From Cucumis sativus (Eukaryota > Streptophyta > Magnoliopsida > Cucurbitales > Cucurbitaceae), in the NCBI RefSeq assembly GCF_000004075.3, contig NC_026656.2:17494607-17558606 (forward strand): a stretch of 64,000 nt of DNA, written 5' to 3'. Made by a program: the position numbers and the translations under genes. The notes under the pieces are model-generated. The model had not been told where the DNA came from, searched no databases, and saw only the letters and a program-made list of their open reading frames with translations. The first letter of the stretch is position 1, and each line of letters begins with the position of its first letter. This document shows, piece by piece, positions 1-12,048 of this stretch.

Positions 1-223
1 ACTAAATGTCAATCCGAGGTAATGATAAATCGAATAAATTCATTAGCAACAAAACATCAGTCCTCGAAATGAACGGAAACAACGATATACAAGAGAACGA
101 AAACAGAAGTTAACAGAATGATAAGCAATGCAAAACAAGGGAACACATAACCAAAAGATTCACAAAGATCTGAAAAGCATTAAAAAAAAAGAAGAAGAAT
201 GAGGAAAAAGAAAAGGAAGTTAC

Positions 224-348
224 CTGGAGGTGGAGCGGAGAGTGGAGGCCATAACAAACTTAGGAGATCTGAGACTTGCAAGCTGCGGCATCGCAAAGGA
301 CGGCAACTTAGGAGATTGAGAGGTGAGAGGATGGAATTTGAGCGCCAT
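224..348 (-). CDS. FAB2: Stearoyl-ACP desaturase, exon 1 (partial, runs off left edge)
   Basis: This is the 5' coding exon of plastid stearoyl-[acyl-carrier-protein] 9-desaturase, the soluble di-iron enzyme that makes oleoyl-ACP in the plastid stroma. The exon runs from ATG at 348 to a CCAG|GTAACT donor (GT at 223-222) and encodes 41 residues plus two bases. The start MALKFHPLTSQSPKLPSF and the segment SPKFVMASTLRSTSR match the transit peptide and cleavage region typical of plant desaturases. The sequence is rich in Ser, Pro and Lys and has no acidic residues, as expected of a chloroplast transit peptide. The catalytic exons with the iron ligands lie outside the window, and bases 1-223 are intron 1. 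The family assignment rests on remembered similarity of the N-terminus only. The start is the only in-frame ATG that gives this peptide. Confidence 0.85.
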
Positions 349-900
349 TTTCAGAGTAGCTCCGTAATCAACGTTGAATATTCAGGTGAGTTAGTCGGAA
401 AAACAGTACGTGAAGGAAAGAGGAAGAAGAATACCGGAGCCGGAGTTGAAGAAACCGAGGCCACTTTACGTATGTGAATGAATGTGATGCTAAGACTACC
501 TGCCGGCAATGGCCACTTTCGACCTCAATTCCTCTCTTTCTCTTTCTTTTTCTCTTTTTCCTTCTCTCTCTATAAAATGGGCTTTTTGTGTGCCACAAAT
601 GAAAAAAAGGCCCAGCTTTACCTTCTCTAAACTCTATATTGCAAAGTGGTATTTATACAAAAACCCTCTTTTGAAAAATAGCTTTCAACAAAAATCACAA
701 TTTTCAAATAACTATAAACGTGTGATATTTTTTGGTTTTTTAAGTTTAAAAATCTCATTGTTTTAGTTTCAATTTAGTTTCCATATTTTTAAAACCTTAC
801 ACAATTAGATTTTAAATTTTCATATGGATACAAAAATTCGAATAAACTAAAATTGATTATCTGTTATGGAGTATAATTAAATGGTTAAGATATATCTATT
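349..900 (-). promoter_or_regulatory. Upstream region of the desaturase gene
   Basis: Read on the minus strand, this holds a GA-rich stretch (about 530-570 on the plus strand is CT-rich) that is probably leader. It has a TATAAATA box (reverse complement of 650-657) about 300 bp before the ATG, and two inverted TGGGCY site II motifs at 578-583 and 609-614. Both the TATA box and the leader length are inferred from position; no transcript evidence is available. Confidence 0.4.
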
Positions 901-1009
901 TTAGTAAGACGATTTATTTCTAGTAGATGAAGAGTTGGATGTCGCGCTAACAGTCGATGCGCTATTTTAGAATAAAAGAAGTGAACAAATATTCCTCTCT
1001 AGGATAGTG

Positions 1010-2060
1010 AAGGAGATTGAGAATGATAAAGTTTTCTCTCTTATCTAACTTAAATTTTTAAAGTTGATCGATTTCATAACATAGGGGCTCAATCCACTGA
1101 CCGATTTATCGGTCTTTGTATTTTAATATTAATTTTGAAATGTTAGATTACAATATATATTCGATAATGTTTTATTTTAAACAAAATATGGTTATAGTGT
1201 AGTGGTAGTGCTACCACTATTATAACAATCGGGTTGTGGCCCCATATAAAAATTTTGTATTCGTCTCCGATTCAATCAATAGATCAATTTTATTTACTTT
1301 TATTCTCGACAATGACAAAAAACTTCCAAGCTTTTTTAGGTCACGATAACTTAAGTGCTACCTAAATATGCATCACTTGTGATTGCATTTATTAAATACA
1401 ATTGTTGAATTATTAACCATTTTTTTAAAAAAAAAATTGTAAGTTATTATTTACCGTTATCAAAATTTATGTTTGTTTTTTAAACCATTGGTAGAATGTG
1501 AACAATAACGAAAGAAAGTTGAAGGTAAAAATAGTGTTTACTAAAAAAGAAAAAGATTACCAAAGGAGACCTATATAATTCAAATTCATTGATGACAATT
1601 AATACTTTTAATTAAAAAGGGAAAAAAATGTGATCCAAAGTTCGAACATGTCGTATAGAATTCAAACACCGTTTTAAAAAATGAAATTTAATTAATATTT
1701 TCTAAGATATATAAAAGAAGTGAAGTATGGTGACGTATGCGAATAAGTCAATAATAGGATATCCACACGGAACTCAATTTCAAATTTAACGTTAAACTAA
1801 ACCAATTTTCACTAAACATAGTTTTCTTTTGATGATAAATTCCCAATTTTGGAAATTGCAAATTTGTTCCTCCAAATTTCACTTTCGTATACTGTCTTTA
1901 TATCATTAAAAGCATAATAAATTTCTTAAATTGAAAACAAAATGTTTAAAAGCTTCTTTTAACTCGATTGTTCATTTTCTTGAGTAAGGCTATGTCGAGT
2001 ATAAATTATATACATATACACGTGTGAGACACAAAATTAAAAGTTTGAGAACAATAATTT
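1010..2060 (+). repeat. Segmental duplication, left copy
   Basis: This block is related to 3830-4640. Landmarks shared in the same order are GTATGCGAATAAGTCAA (1734-1750 and about 4334-4350), CGGAACTCAATTT (about 1768 and 4368), AATTCAAATTCATTGATGACA against a close variant near 4179, and the run ending TTCGTATA (near 1890 and 4490). Indels and many substitutions separate the copies, so the duplication is old. No coding potential is seen in either copy. Confidence 0.7.
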
Positions 2061-2084
2061 TTAAAATAATAGCAAAATTCACAT

Positions 2085-2340
2085 TTAAGGTAGGAATAGT
2101 TGCAAATTTAACAATTAAATTTAAATTAATTAAATATATAGTACAATTTTAAAAAATTTGCAAATATAACAAAATTTGTCAAATTCTATCAATGATATAA
2201 GTCTATCACTGATAGACCATGTTGCAAATATTGGTCTATCACTGATATACCATATGAAGTCTATCAGTGATAGTTTTGCTATATTTGCAAATTTTTTAAA
2301 ATGTTGCTAAATAGTCATCCATTGCAATTTTCCTTTAAAG
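2085..2340 (+). repeat. CTATCA/TGATAG palindrome repeat, copy A
   Basis: This is the best-preserved copy of a dispersed family in this window. The inverted arms TTTGCAAATATAACAAAA (2157-2174) and TTTTGCTATATTTGCAAA (2274-2291) match at 17 of 18 positions as reverse complements. Between them lie several CTATCA-N-TGATAG near-palindromes. The outer flanks read ATAGTTGCAAATTTAACAAT and GTTGCTAAATAGTCATCC. It has no ORF, so it is probably a non-autonomous element or its relic. Confidence 0.7.
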
Positions 2341-3829
2341 TATGTTAGTAATTGCAATTATACTATCAACTGTAAAAATCAAGTCGTTAAACTTCTACGA
2401 GTGTTAAATTGGTTGGAAATGACTTGTATACCTAAGTCCATGAGCAAAGAGGATAGAAATACATTTAGAAAATCTATAAGAGATGAAAGGTATGCCAAAT
2501 AACTTTTAGTGGAAGTCAAAGTATGTTGGTGGTGATAGCATAATGACTCTGTCCCCACATATGTACATTGCTTAATTTTCGAATGACTTGGTCTTTGTTA
2601 TTTTCATCATCAGAGGATAACCATCTATATCCTTGTTTCTGTTTCAATACTGTTTCAAGTATCTTTGTTTTGTTCCTATTCCTTATTCCAACGAGTGCAT
2701 GTTTGTGTTAATCTTGAGGAGAAACCGACAACACGATTATCACCTTGATCAACTGTAACTGTTTTTAGGGTCGTGGTTTGTTATGACACAATAATCTATT
2801 TTGTTCAACAACGTGTGATCTTATTTTCCTATAAAAATTAGATCATCAAAAGTATAATCGTGAGGGGAGTTTTTTTGATAAATTACATACAAATATTTTT
2901 GAAAACACATTATATATTGTTTAATTTCATGGTGGGAAAAGTTTGAGAACAACACATTGATGGATTTGAAAATAAATGAATATAATGGACTACACATCCG
3001 TTGGCCCACAAAACTCCCAATTCAAGCCCAACTACTTAAGCAGTTTTGAACTTCACGGCATTCAACGTTGTTACGTTAAAATGTAGATTAAAATAAATTA
3101 ACAACAAACTATAATATCAAAAATAGATTATAGATCTTAGTTTAATTTTAATTTCAATGATTTTATCCTTCATTTTTATCATCATCCTTCTTACTTATCC
3201 ATCACGCATAGCTATACAAGAGTGACTTTATGATATTTATGTGTAACTCAGACTACACTCATCTCCATGCATTTTCTTCAATTATAAATAAAATAAAATA
3301 TTTTTTTGTAGAACGGTTTATGATTGAACCCTTTAATATAATGCACAAAAATTCGTAGATTCGAATACACTATTGAAAATATTTATGAACTACAAAAACT
3401 AAATTCTAACTTTTTCTAAAATGTAGGAATCAAATCTATAATTTAATTTTGTCGTGTATCCTTGTCAATAGGTTAACTAGTAAAGACTCATAAAACAAAG
3501 TAGAGTAATTTTATAGTTTATGAGACGTTTTTAAAATTTGTAATAGTTTTTAGTAACAAAACAACAATAAAAAAAATATCAAAACCAGCAACAAGATAAG
3601 ATGATCTTAAAGCCGAATAATCATTCAAAGCCTATGACTACGAATATGAAAGTCGTGGGTTGAATTCCAATACAACAAATGACAAATGGAATCAACACAA
3701 AGCTAAAACTTGGTTAGCAAATTTTCACTTTCATTTTTCAATATATATAAAGTATTAAACTTAATTTAGTTTAATTTGGTGATCATCATTCTAGAAAAAA
3801 AGAGGCGACCAAAGATTCTTCTCAAGGAG

Positions 3830-4640
3830 GACGAAGGAGATAAAGAAGACAAAAGTAAACTTTTATGAAGTTTATCTCTTCTATAACTTAAAACTTTAAA
3901 ATCGAACCGATCCATTTCATAACATATAGGTTCGCTTAATAGATCAATGACAAGAAAATTTTCGAGACTTTTTAGGTGACAATAACTCGAGGATCTTGAT
4001 GCTTTTACACTTGACTTTTTATTTGCATATTTATTAAATATAATCGTTGAATTCTTAACCAAATTTTTTTAAAAAAAATTGTAAGATATTTTTTACGGTT
4101 ATTAAAATTTAGCTTGATTTTTTAAAACCATTGAAAAAATGTGAATAATATAATAAAGATTACCAAATGAGAGCTGTATAATTCAAATTCATCAATAACA
4201 ATTAATATTTTAATTAAAAAGAAAAAAAAATGTGATCTAAAGTTTGACACGTCATAAAACATCATTTTTGAGATCGATTCAATTAACCACTTTAAAAAAG
4301 TTAAAGACACATAAAAGAAGTGAACTATGGCTACGTATGCGAATAAGTCAACAATAAGATTTTCAAACGGAACTCAATTTTAAATTTAACATTAAACAAA
4401 ACTAGTTTTCATTAAACATGATTTCCTTTTAATGATAAATTTCCAATTTTGGGAATTGCAATTTTGTTCCTCAAAATTTCAATTTCGTATATACTCTTGA
4501 ACGCGTAATAAATTTGTTAGTTTTAAAAGTTTCTTACTTAGATTGCTCATTTTCTTGTACATTTAAAAGTTTCTTTAACTTAGATGGCTTGTACACATTT
4601 ACACATATACGTGTATGTATATAAATGATAGACTTTTCTA
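3830..4640 (+). repeat. Segmental duplication, right copy
   Basis: This is the partner of 1010-2060, with the same order of landmarks. It is shorter, because the left copy carries extra sequence near 1090-1260. Its flanks share another short direct repeat, TTTAGTTTAATTTGGTGATCATC at about 3765-3787 and again at 4816-4838, which suggests serial local duplication. Confidence 0.65.
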
Positions 4641-5213
4641 TATTTACAATATTTTAAAATGGTTGCTGTATATACTTAATTATTATTTATAAAATTGTCA
4701 ACCAGAAATTATACTATCAACTTTGGTTAGCAACTTTTTAATCACCAGCAAATAAAGTATTATCAAATAAGCTGGATCACTCTCACTTTTGAAAATAAGT
4801 AAACTATTAAACTTGATTTAGTTTAATTTGGTGATCATCTTAATTAAAATTTACTAATCACAATGGGAGCCATCTACTTTCACTTGACTAATCTTCATTA
4901 GAAAATCACGTTGCGTCATCACCGGCCACCGCCGACCGCCGACGTCCGAAGTCGGCTCCGTCTTCTCAGCCGGATTCGTAAAATACAAAAAATATTCTAA
5001 GCCTTCAAAATTGACTTCATTTTGGCCACGTGATTCAAAATATCCTCTTTCTTTCTTTTATTTTATGTTTTGGTCAGTGTGTTTCTGGAAACCGTCAATT
5101 CAACTAAAAATTGGGGTTTCCATTTCTAAAGGAAAATCTAACGAAGTAACCAATTTTGTATTCCTCTTTCCCCCACTTCCATTTTCACTTTCTTCTTACT
5201 TTTTCTTTTTGTT

Positions 5214-5220
5214 TATTTAA
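5214..5220 (+). promoter_or_regulatory. TATA-like box of the DnaJ zinc-finger gene
   Basis: TATTTAA lies 49 bp before the ATG at 5269, followed by a CT-rich leader, the usual plant arrangement. The start site is therefore predicted near 5245. Confidence 0.45.
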
Positions 5221-5268
5221 ACCCCAAATCCAATTTCCCTCATTCATCCTCTTTCTTCTCTAATTTCA

Positions 5269-5559
5269 ATGGATCAGATTGCTCTGTCTCAGCTTGCCAC
5301 CGGCCTGAGTGTGCTGGCCGGCGCCGTGGTCGTGAAATCAGTAATCGAACAGAAGCTACCGATGGCTGGGTCGATGCCGAGGTGTCCGACTTGTAAAGGG
5401 TCGGGTCGGGTCACGTGTATATGCGTCCGGTGGTCAGATGGAGATGTTGGGTGCCGTTCGTGTTCAGGGTCAGGTCGGATGTCGTGTAGAAGTTGCGGTG
5501 GCGGTGGGAGAGGACGACCGATCACCGTACAATTATCGATGAGCCAATCCAACCGCTGA
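5269..5559 (+). CDS. Small membrane-anchored DnaJ-type cysteine-rich zinc-finger protein
   Basis: A 96-residue single-exon protein. Residues about 5-26 (ALSQLATGLSVLAGAVVV) form one hydrophobic segment. From residue 39 there is a DnaJ central-domain-like cysteine module: CPTCKGSG, then CIC followed by VRWSDGDVG, then CRSCSGSG and CRSCGGGG. CxxCxGxG modules bind two zinc ions and are found in DnaJ and in plastid proteins such as BSD2, where they act as folding helpers. There is no J domain, so it cannot recruit Hsp70 in the classical way. Plants have short proteins with this layout, usually annotated as DnaJ cysteine-rich domain superfamily. The organelle cannot be told from sequence. The ATG is the first after a TATA-like box, and GC content is well above the flanks, which supports coding. 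Confidence 0.85.
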   Translation: MDQIALSQLATGLSVLAGAVVVKSVIEQKLPMAGSMPRCPTCKGSGRVTCICVRWSDGDVGCRSCSGSGRMSCRSCGGGGRGRPITVQLSMSQSNR

Positions 5560-8500
5560 TTTTGAACGTTCTTTTTCTTTCTTATTTGAATTTGGATGCA
5601 GTTGAATTGTGTTTATGTGGATCATTTAATGTAAAGAAAAGATACATTTATTTGTTTATAACAAAAAATGTTGAAGTAAATTTTTTTGGTTTTAGGGTCT
5701 TACTAACATGTACGATGCTACAAGTGAAATTACTATGAAATTGTTGAAAATTCTTATCAAATAAGAAACATTGTTTTATGAAGAAAGAACAACTTAAATA
5801 CATTAATTTTATGGTACATTTATTTCTTTGTGTTGTGATCCACCCCCTAGTTCTTAGTGTTAGTTTCAAGATTCAAAACCTAAAAAGTACCACTGGATTA
5901 TCAAATGTGAAGTCTACAAAACTTGAATAAATTGGATTGGTTTGGCTCCGTGAATTTCCTTCAAAATAAAGTACAGGTAGATTGGATTATTTAGGTTCCA
6001 TTGGATCAATTTTTTTTCTTAGTTTTAAATATTTGAAATGTATGCTTGTTTTCTTTCCATTCCTTTATTTTGATTTTCATCTATCTTAAAGAATTCAAAA
6101 CATGTCACTTGGGTGGAAGTGAGTATATTATAAACTAAATTTATGGTATGAAACGTTACATTTTAGTTAGCCAAGTTTTGGGCTTAATGATGAAGGATAT
6201 ATTCATTTTTTTCATACCTCAGTCCATTACAAAAACCATAAGAATCATAAAAAGTTAATTAGTATATAAAATCCTTTGTTGTCTTCTCTCATTTACTGTT
6301 ACAAATTCGAACATGCTTAATTCAAACTCAACTACATAATCATAAACTAAATGAACTCCCAATTAATTATCAAGGAGGGTGGATTCATTGATTTCACAAA
6401 AGATTTAGATTTAGCTAATGATTAAGCAACAGAACACAAGGATTAGAGGGTTTTCAAAGGAAGAAGACACCAACCAAAAAACCCCCCAAAAATGGTGGGA
6501 TTTAAGGAAGCAAAACTGTAGTTTTAGCGCCTACAAATCATAGCATTATCATTCAATCAGATGACTTCTCTACACAAATCTACACCAAATATCAAAAAAC
6601 TAAAAGCTGGGTTTGGTAAGATAACACTAATAATTAACAAACAAATCTTGAAAAGAGAGGAAGAAAAAAAAGAGTGCAATTTGAGCATGAGACATGTTTT
6701 ACTTTCTGTTGATGCAGCCATGTGGGCAATCATGCATGGGGTTAAAGAGCAAGACTTTTGATTGAGGACTTTTCACAAACACCTTGAAAGCATTTTGAGG
6801 GATTAGATATGTGTGTGTATTGGAAAAAGTGAAGCAACCAGTTGGCATCCATTTGGGGACAGAAATGAGCCAAGTTTCCTTTGAGAAGAAGCAAAAGAAT
6901 CAAAAGAATGGAACAGGGGGAAAAAAATAGATTTGAAAAGGGAATGATGAGATTATGGGATCTTATAATGAGAACTGGATCAAAATGGTTTTTTTTCTTT
7001 CTTTTTGTAGTGACATTTTTTGTGGTTATTATTACCACAAAATACCCAAAATTCATAGTAAACAATTTGGAAGCCAGAAGACAAAGCAAAGGGGGATTTG
7101 GTGTTGGTTCCCCTCAAAAGAATTATTAGGTCTCTATCTCTTTGTATGTAAATCTTCCTTTTGGTTCAGATTTTGGCAGCGTTTCTTCTTTTCATTATTG
7201 ATTGTTCACATGGCTGGTTGCACTCTGCAGAACAACCAAGAATAAAATGTGCAACCAAGCCCAAAAAGCCATCTTCAACGTCTCTATAGACATTCAACTA
7301 TATATGTTTTGATATCATACCAAATGACATATGGTCATGTCTAAAACTTAATTGATAACAATGAGTAGCTCCATCAATTAAAACATATTTCGTTAGTTCA
7401 CACTCACTAGCTAGTATATATATTCACAAGATTATAATACTAAACACAAAAAGATGAAGAAAGAAAGTAAGAAAGAAAAGTGGATTTGTGTTGGCCCGAA
7501 TCGAGAGGTTAATTATGAACAAAATCTTGAAGTTTTGGGAAACAAAATGGGATGTTTATGTTATTGATTTATTTATTTATGAAGGGAATAATTTGGCCCA
7601 CACACACTGACTTAAAGTAATTCAACTGTGAGATGCAGAGGCATGCATTAGCATTAGCATTGGCATTAGCCTTTAGGCCACACTCTTTGTTGCCCAATCA
7701 TTTTCCTCTCTCTTTCATTGACTTTCTTCATTGAATGCCTTTCATTTTTTTCTTTTTGTAGTTGTTGGTAGGCCTTATAGCTTGAATTATTCAAATAATA
7801 TTATGTGCTTACGTGTCATCTAGCCACGTCGCGTGCAAGTGATCTCATAAATTTAATATAAAACAATAATAGTCGATTGTATTTACATCTTTCATATCGA
7901 CATGAGTCGTATGACGATGCTCTCTAAGTATTTTTTATCTTAGCTCGTTCGGTTAGTTTCGTTCTTAAATTATATATATACCAAAAGGGTTATTACATTC
8001 GATGTTATATTTTTACTTTTTCATATATTTAAGTAATTTTTTAATAATTTTTAATCATGTTTTTTACTTGTTAGAGAAATAATAAACAAAGAAAAAACAA
8101 ATTCTTTTATCAAACTAAGACTATATTATATTTTATCTTAATGCATTGTTTCATTAGGTAGTTAACTAAAACAAACTATAAAGAATGAGGGTGTGTTGAA
8201 TTTGGTGGAACGCCACCGAACTTAATCATTTTAAGAAAGTATAATAAATCATGGAATAAGAAATCATGTAATGAAAAAGAAAAACGAACTAAGTCAATTT
8301 GGTAGAACGAAATGTGGTCAAAATATTATTTTCGTTCTGTATACTTTAAAATTTAAAATTTATTTAATCTATTTTAAGTACTTTTTAATAAATCTTAAAA
8401 TTTATTTTAGAAATATATTAATAGATAAATGAATGCATAATAATTAATTAATTAATTAGAAAAATATTTGCATTTATTTCAAAAAAAAGAAAGAAAGAAA

Positions 8501-9479
8501 GAAAGAAAGAAAAGGAGAGTGTAAAATGTGATATATATAATTAAAAATGTTGAAGGAGTCATAATCATAAATAAAGAGATTAGATGCCGACTCTTTTAAA
8601 TTAATGTGATTTAATGAATGATGCATCTATCCATCTATCTCTATTACTTGCCTTTGCTTCACCATAAATACCTAATCTCATTACTCTTACAATCCCTTCA
8701 AAAGCCAATTTATTTTTTCTTCTGTTTTTTTAGAACAAATTCAAAAAAAAAGAAAATGCTACATCATTTTTTTTGTTCAAGCAGTAAGAATTATCTTAAT
8801 TAGGTGAGAGTTATCTTTTGGCTAGATATCACAAGCGTTGTTTATTAAGATATGTTACAAAGTTAGACTATAATCAGCATACTTAGAACTACTATGTCGA
8901 AGACAAAAAGAAAACCCTAAACGAATTTCTCTCTAATGGAAAGCTTAAAGCAAATCAATCTCAAAAAATTATAGTGCTTTCAATATTGGTCACTAAACTA
9001 CTTAGACGGCTAATATTTCATCATCGTAAAAACATTTTTACATTTATATGAGTTGGATATCATATGAAATATAGTAAATAGTTTTATTCATTCAATTTTT
9101 TTTATATTTGTCGATTGCGACATTTCTATAGACATTGATATTTAGAAACGTAGGTTAGAGTTGAAAGAAAGGAAGGAAATATTATTAAAAGAAAGAAAAG
9201 GGTTGGAAGTGAATAGCCGTGGCCGTACCTCTCATCTCCCTCAACTTTTCTGTTCCAATTTATAACATTCATTGGTCAACTTTCTCTCATTTTCATCATA
9301 AAAACAATAATAATAAATTTTTTATTATTGTTATTATCGTTATTATTATTATTATAGAAAGAGTTTTTTTTTCTCTTTTTTTCCTTTTTCTAATTGCTTG
9401 CTGTTGAAGATATGTACGTTATCGATTGATGATGGACATGTATTTTTAAGTTTTAAGTATGAAATTTTGTATCAAATTT

Positions 9480-9570
9480 AAAAGTAATGATCATTTAATA
9501 GTCGTATGATTATCATTTGATAGTCTTTTAATAACCTTATGATTTGTCATTTGATAGTATTAATTTTGTC
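9480..9570 (-). repeat. Dispersed repeat family 2, inverted fragment
   Basis: Its reverse complement contains GTTATTAAAAGACTATCAAA, close to GTTATTAAAAGGCTATCAAA near 11639, followed in both by a TAATCAT-like end. So this is a fragment of the family at 11513-11830 in the opposite orientation. Confidence 0.55.
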
Positions 9571-10989
9571 ATATCCGCACTAGGTAGAAAGTTTGTGTCA
9601 TGAATTGTTTTTTTTTTTCTTTCTAAATGCTTTTATTATTTGATGCATGTTTTTTTAAAAAATACAAGTTATCTGATATTTTATTAATCCATATGTATTG
9701 GTGTGGCTAACAATAATATTTGATACATATGAGATTTGTTAGAACTTGTTTGGTACATAAATTAATTTTAGTTAGAAAGTTTTTTTCTTCTAAACATATC
9801 ACCAAATAAATGAATATCGTATGTATGATTCGTGTCTCTGTCAGACAAATTGTATAAAAATTGCACCAAATGATAATATTAATATGTATTCTTAAATAAT
9901 TTGTCATACATGTTTGTATTTTCATTTCTCTTAAAGTTAAAAATTACGTTATATTATATGATTAACGAATTAGTTATGCATCGATGAACTTAATTTATTT
10001 ACAGGGATACATCATTTAAAATCTAGTGTTCATATTTGTAAGTGTAATTTTCACATGTATTTTGGATGTTGAAATTTTCACATCCTAGATTTGTTTTGTA
10101 CTAGCTAAAAGGATCGTATCAATATTTGAGACGAATTAAATTATTTTTTCTTTGTTTCTATCTTTAGGTAAACGAATCTATCTATAAAGATTCTCTATCC
10201 TAATATTAGTTGACGTTATGTTTTTATATTTTTGGTGACTTTTATAATGTTCAAGGAAATAGACATATATTTACAACAAGTTAGTACTGTAAGCTTAATA
10301 TAATATTCATTTGAATACAAACCATATACTTGCAAATGAGCATCATCAACCACTCAATATTTATATGAAATAGTCTTGATTGATTGAGAGTCTGAGAAAT
10401 ATATATCTCTTCTATACAGAGAGATCTGGAGTTTCTATAAATTTTACATTTTTGTTTGCTCTTTAAATCTTTGAATTTTTTTTATCAATAATTCAAAAAC
10501 TATAGATTATGTCATTCATGAAAAAATATGTCTCAAGGGAGGTTCTAAAGTTTTTCAATTGCATGGAAAAGTCTAATTTTGTATTAGTTGTAAATTAACA
10601 TTTACTATATAGTTTGATGGGTCATTGTTTCTTTTGTTATTTTGATGATCTAAATTAAATTAATAGAATATAAATTCATTTATTATTGAAAATTTATCAA
10701 CAAAATTGATATTCTAAATATTGTTTTAAAAAAATTCAGGAACAAATGCTTCTAATTAACTTTGCAAGTTGGAATCTCATTACAAACTATACCCATAGTT
10801 AAATTATATCTTGTGTTTTAAAAATAACTATTATTAAAACTTATCATATTAATTAAAAAAAGTGAGTTTCTTTGTGTACTATTTGATCAATTTGATGTAT
10901 ATTCTTTTTAAAGGAATGTATGGTCATTATTGGCCTTTCTTACCTAACAAAAGGGATTATTTTTAATTAGAAGCCATTTAATGAAGTGA

Positions 10990-11010
10990 TTATATATATA
11001 TATATATATA
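10990..11010 (+). repeat. (TA)10 microsatellite
   Basis: An uninterrupted run of TA dinucleotides. Confidence 0.95.
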
Positions 11011-11512
11011 GCAAACAAACATATGCATTATTTGCGAATTGATTATGTATTAATCGCTAACACATCAAATGCCAACTTGGTTTATAAGTTAAAGAGATTC
11101 AATAATAATAATAATTATATTAACAAAAACTTAAATCAAACTTATCCTTTAACTCATAAACTATGAATATTTGTCAATTGAAAGATTCGATCTACACTCA
11201 ATAGTTGTTAATTAAAAAAAAAAATCGGATGAATCTTAATTTATATAAACCATCTAAATGTCTGATGATCACAAGTTGCCACGTGACAATTATATTTTTC
11301 TTAAAGAGTACTTTTTAAACATTTATTTTTCTTGTACTTGTGATTCAATCGATTTAATGGATGCGTGAAGATAACTGCATTAAAGTATTACTTATATTTT
11401 CTTTTAAAAAAATGACGAACCGCAAATTAGACACTTTAGGTATAACGACATAACGTAATTAATTTAATTAAATTCATTTTCATAAGTATATAAGTGATAA
11501 ATTATAGAAAAT

Positions 11513-11830
11513 TTGCATCAAATAACAAAAACATTTAGAAAAAAAAAAAAAACAACTCATGATATCTATTTTTTGCATATTACGAATATATATGGTAAAA
11601 TCAATGATATTAGACCGTTATCAAACAGTAATCATCGAGTTATTAAAAGGCTATCAAATAGTAATCATAAAATTATCGGCTTTTAAATTTGTTATTTTTC
11701 AATTTAGAAAATATAATGACATGAATCTTATTATCATAACCTTTTTTTTACTATTTTTGCAAGGATTCCTAAGTTGTATTAAGGTAGAGCATATCGCTAG
11801 TAGAAATTTATATACGATTGGTTAGTAGAA
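11513..11830 (+). repeat. Dispersed repeat family 2, copy
   Basis: This copy shares TTGCATCAAATAACAAAAA, a poly-A tract, ACTCATGATA-like, TTTGCATATTACGAAT, GGTAAAAT, ATCGGCTTTTAAATT and TTTGCAAGGAT with 14590-14905. The 88-codon ORF at 11559-11825 falls inside this repeat and is not a gene. Confidence 0.6.
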
Positions 11831-12001
11831 ATTGATAAATGTATAGAAAAAGGATTTAATTAATGAAAGAGGGAGGGAGTTGATGTGTGATAATATAATT
11901 ACACCAAATACGACATAAAGTGATAGTATTAAAGACAAGTATAGAGGGCGAGAACGACGACGTAAATTAGCTTAACTACTTCCATTAATAATTACAAGTG
12001 G

Positions 12002-12048
12002 TCTTCTTCTTCTTCTTCTTCTTCTTCTTCTTCTTCTTCTTCTTCTTC
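12002..12048 (+). repeat. (TCT)n microsatellite
   Basis: About 15 uninterrupted copies of the trinucleotide. Uninterrupted tracts of this length are often polymorphic. Confidence 0.95.

Larger units (their letters stand above)
901..5210. other. Intergenic, AT-rich, with a diverged internal duplication
   Basis: No gene is supported here. The stretch holds a segmental duplication (about 1010-2060 and 3830-4640, same orientation), a copy of the CTATCA/TGATAG repeat family (2085-2340) and a short fragment of it (4620-4720). A GC-rich island lies at 4905-4985. ORFs in it are short and rich in Phe, Leu and Lys, as expected by chance in AT-rich DNA. Confidence 0.7.

Noticed and set aside
199-477. 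92-codon plus-strand ORF, Lys/Arg-rich
   Set aside because: It is antisense to the desaturase transit-peptide exon, which has clear family similarity and a good splice donor.
5289-5552. Minus-strand ORF over the DnaJ-type gene
   Set aside because: It is a shadow of the Cys/Gly-rich gene in the opposite frame, with no domain of its own.
6561-7245. Several ORFs of 60-115 codons on both strands
   Set aside because: They are low-complexity, overlap each other in different frames, and match no family. No splice-consistent model could be built.
11559-11825. 88-codon ORF, hydrophobic
   Set aside because: It lies inside a dispersed repeat that is also present, with stops, at 14590-14905.
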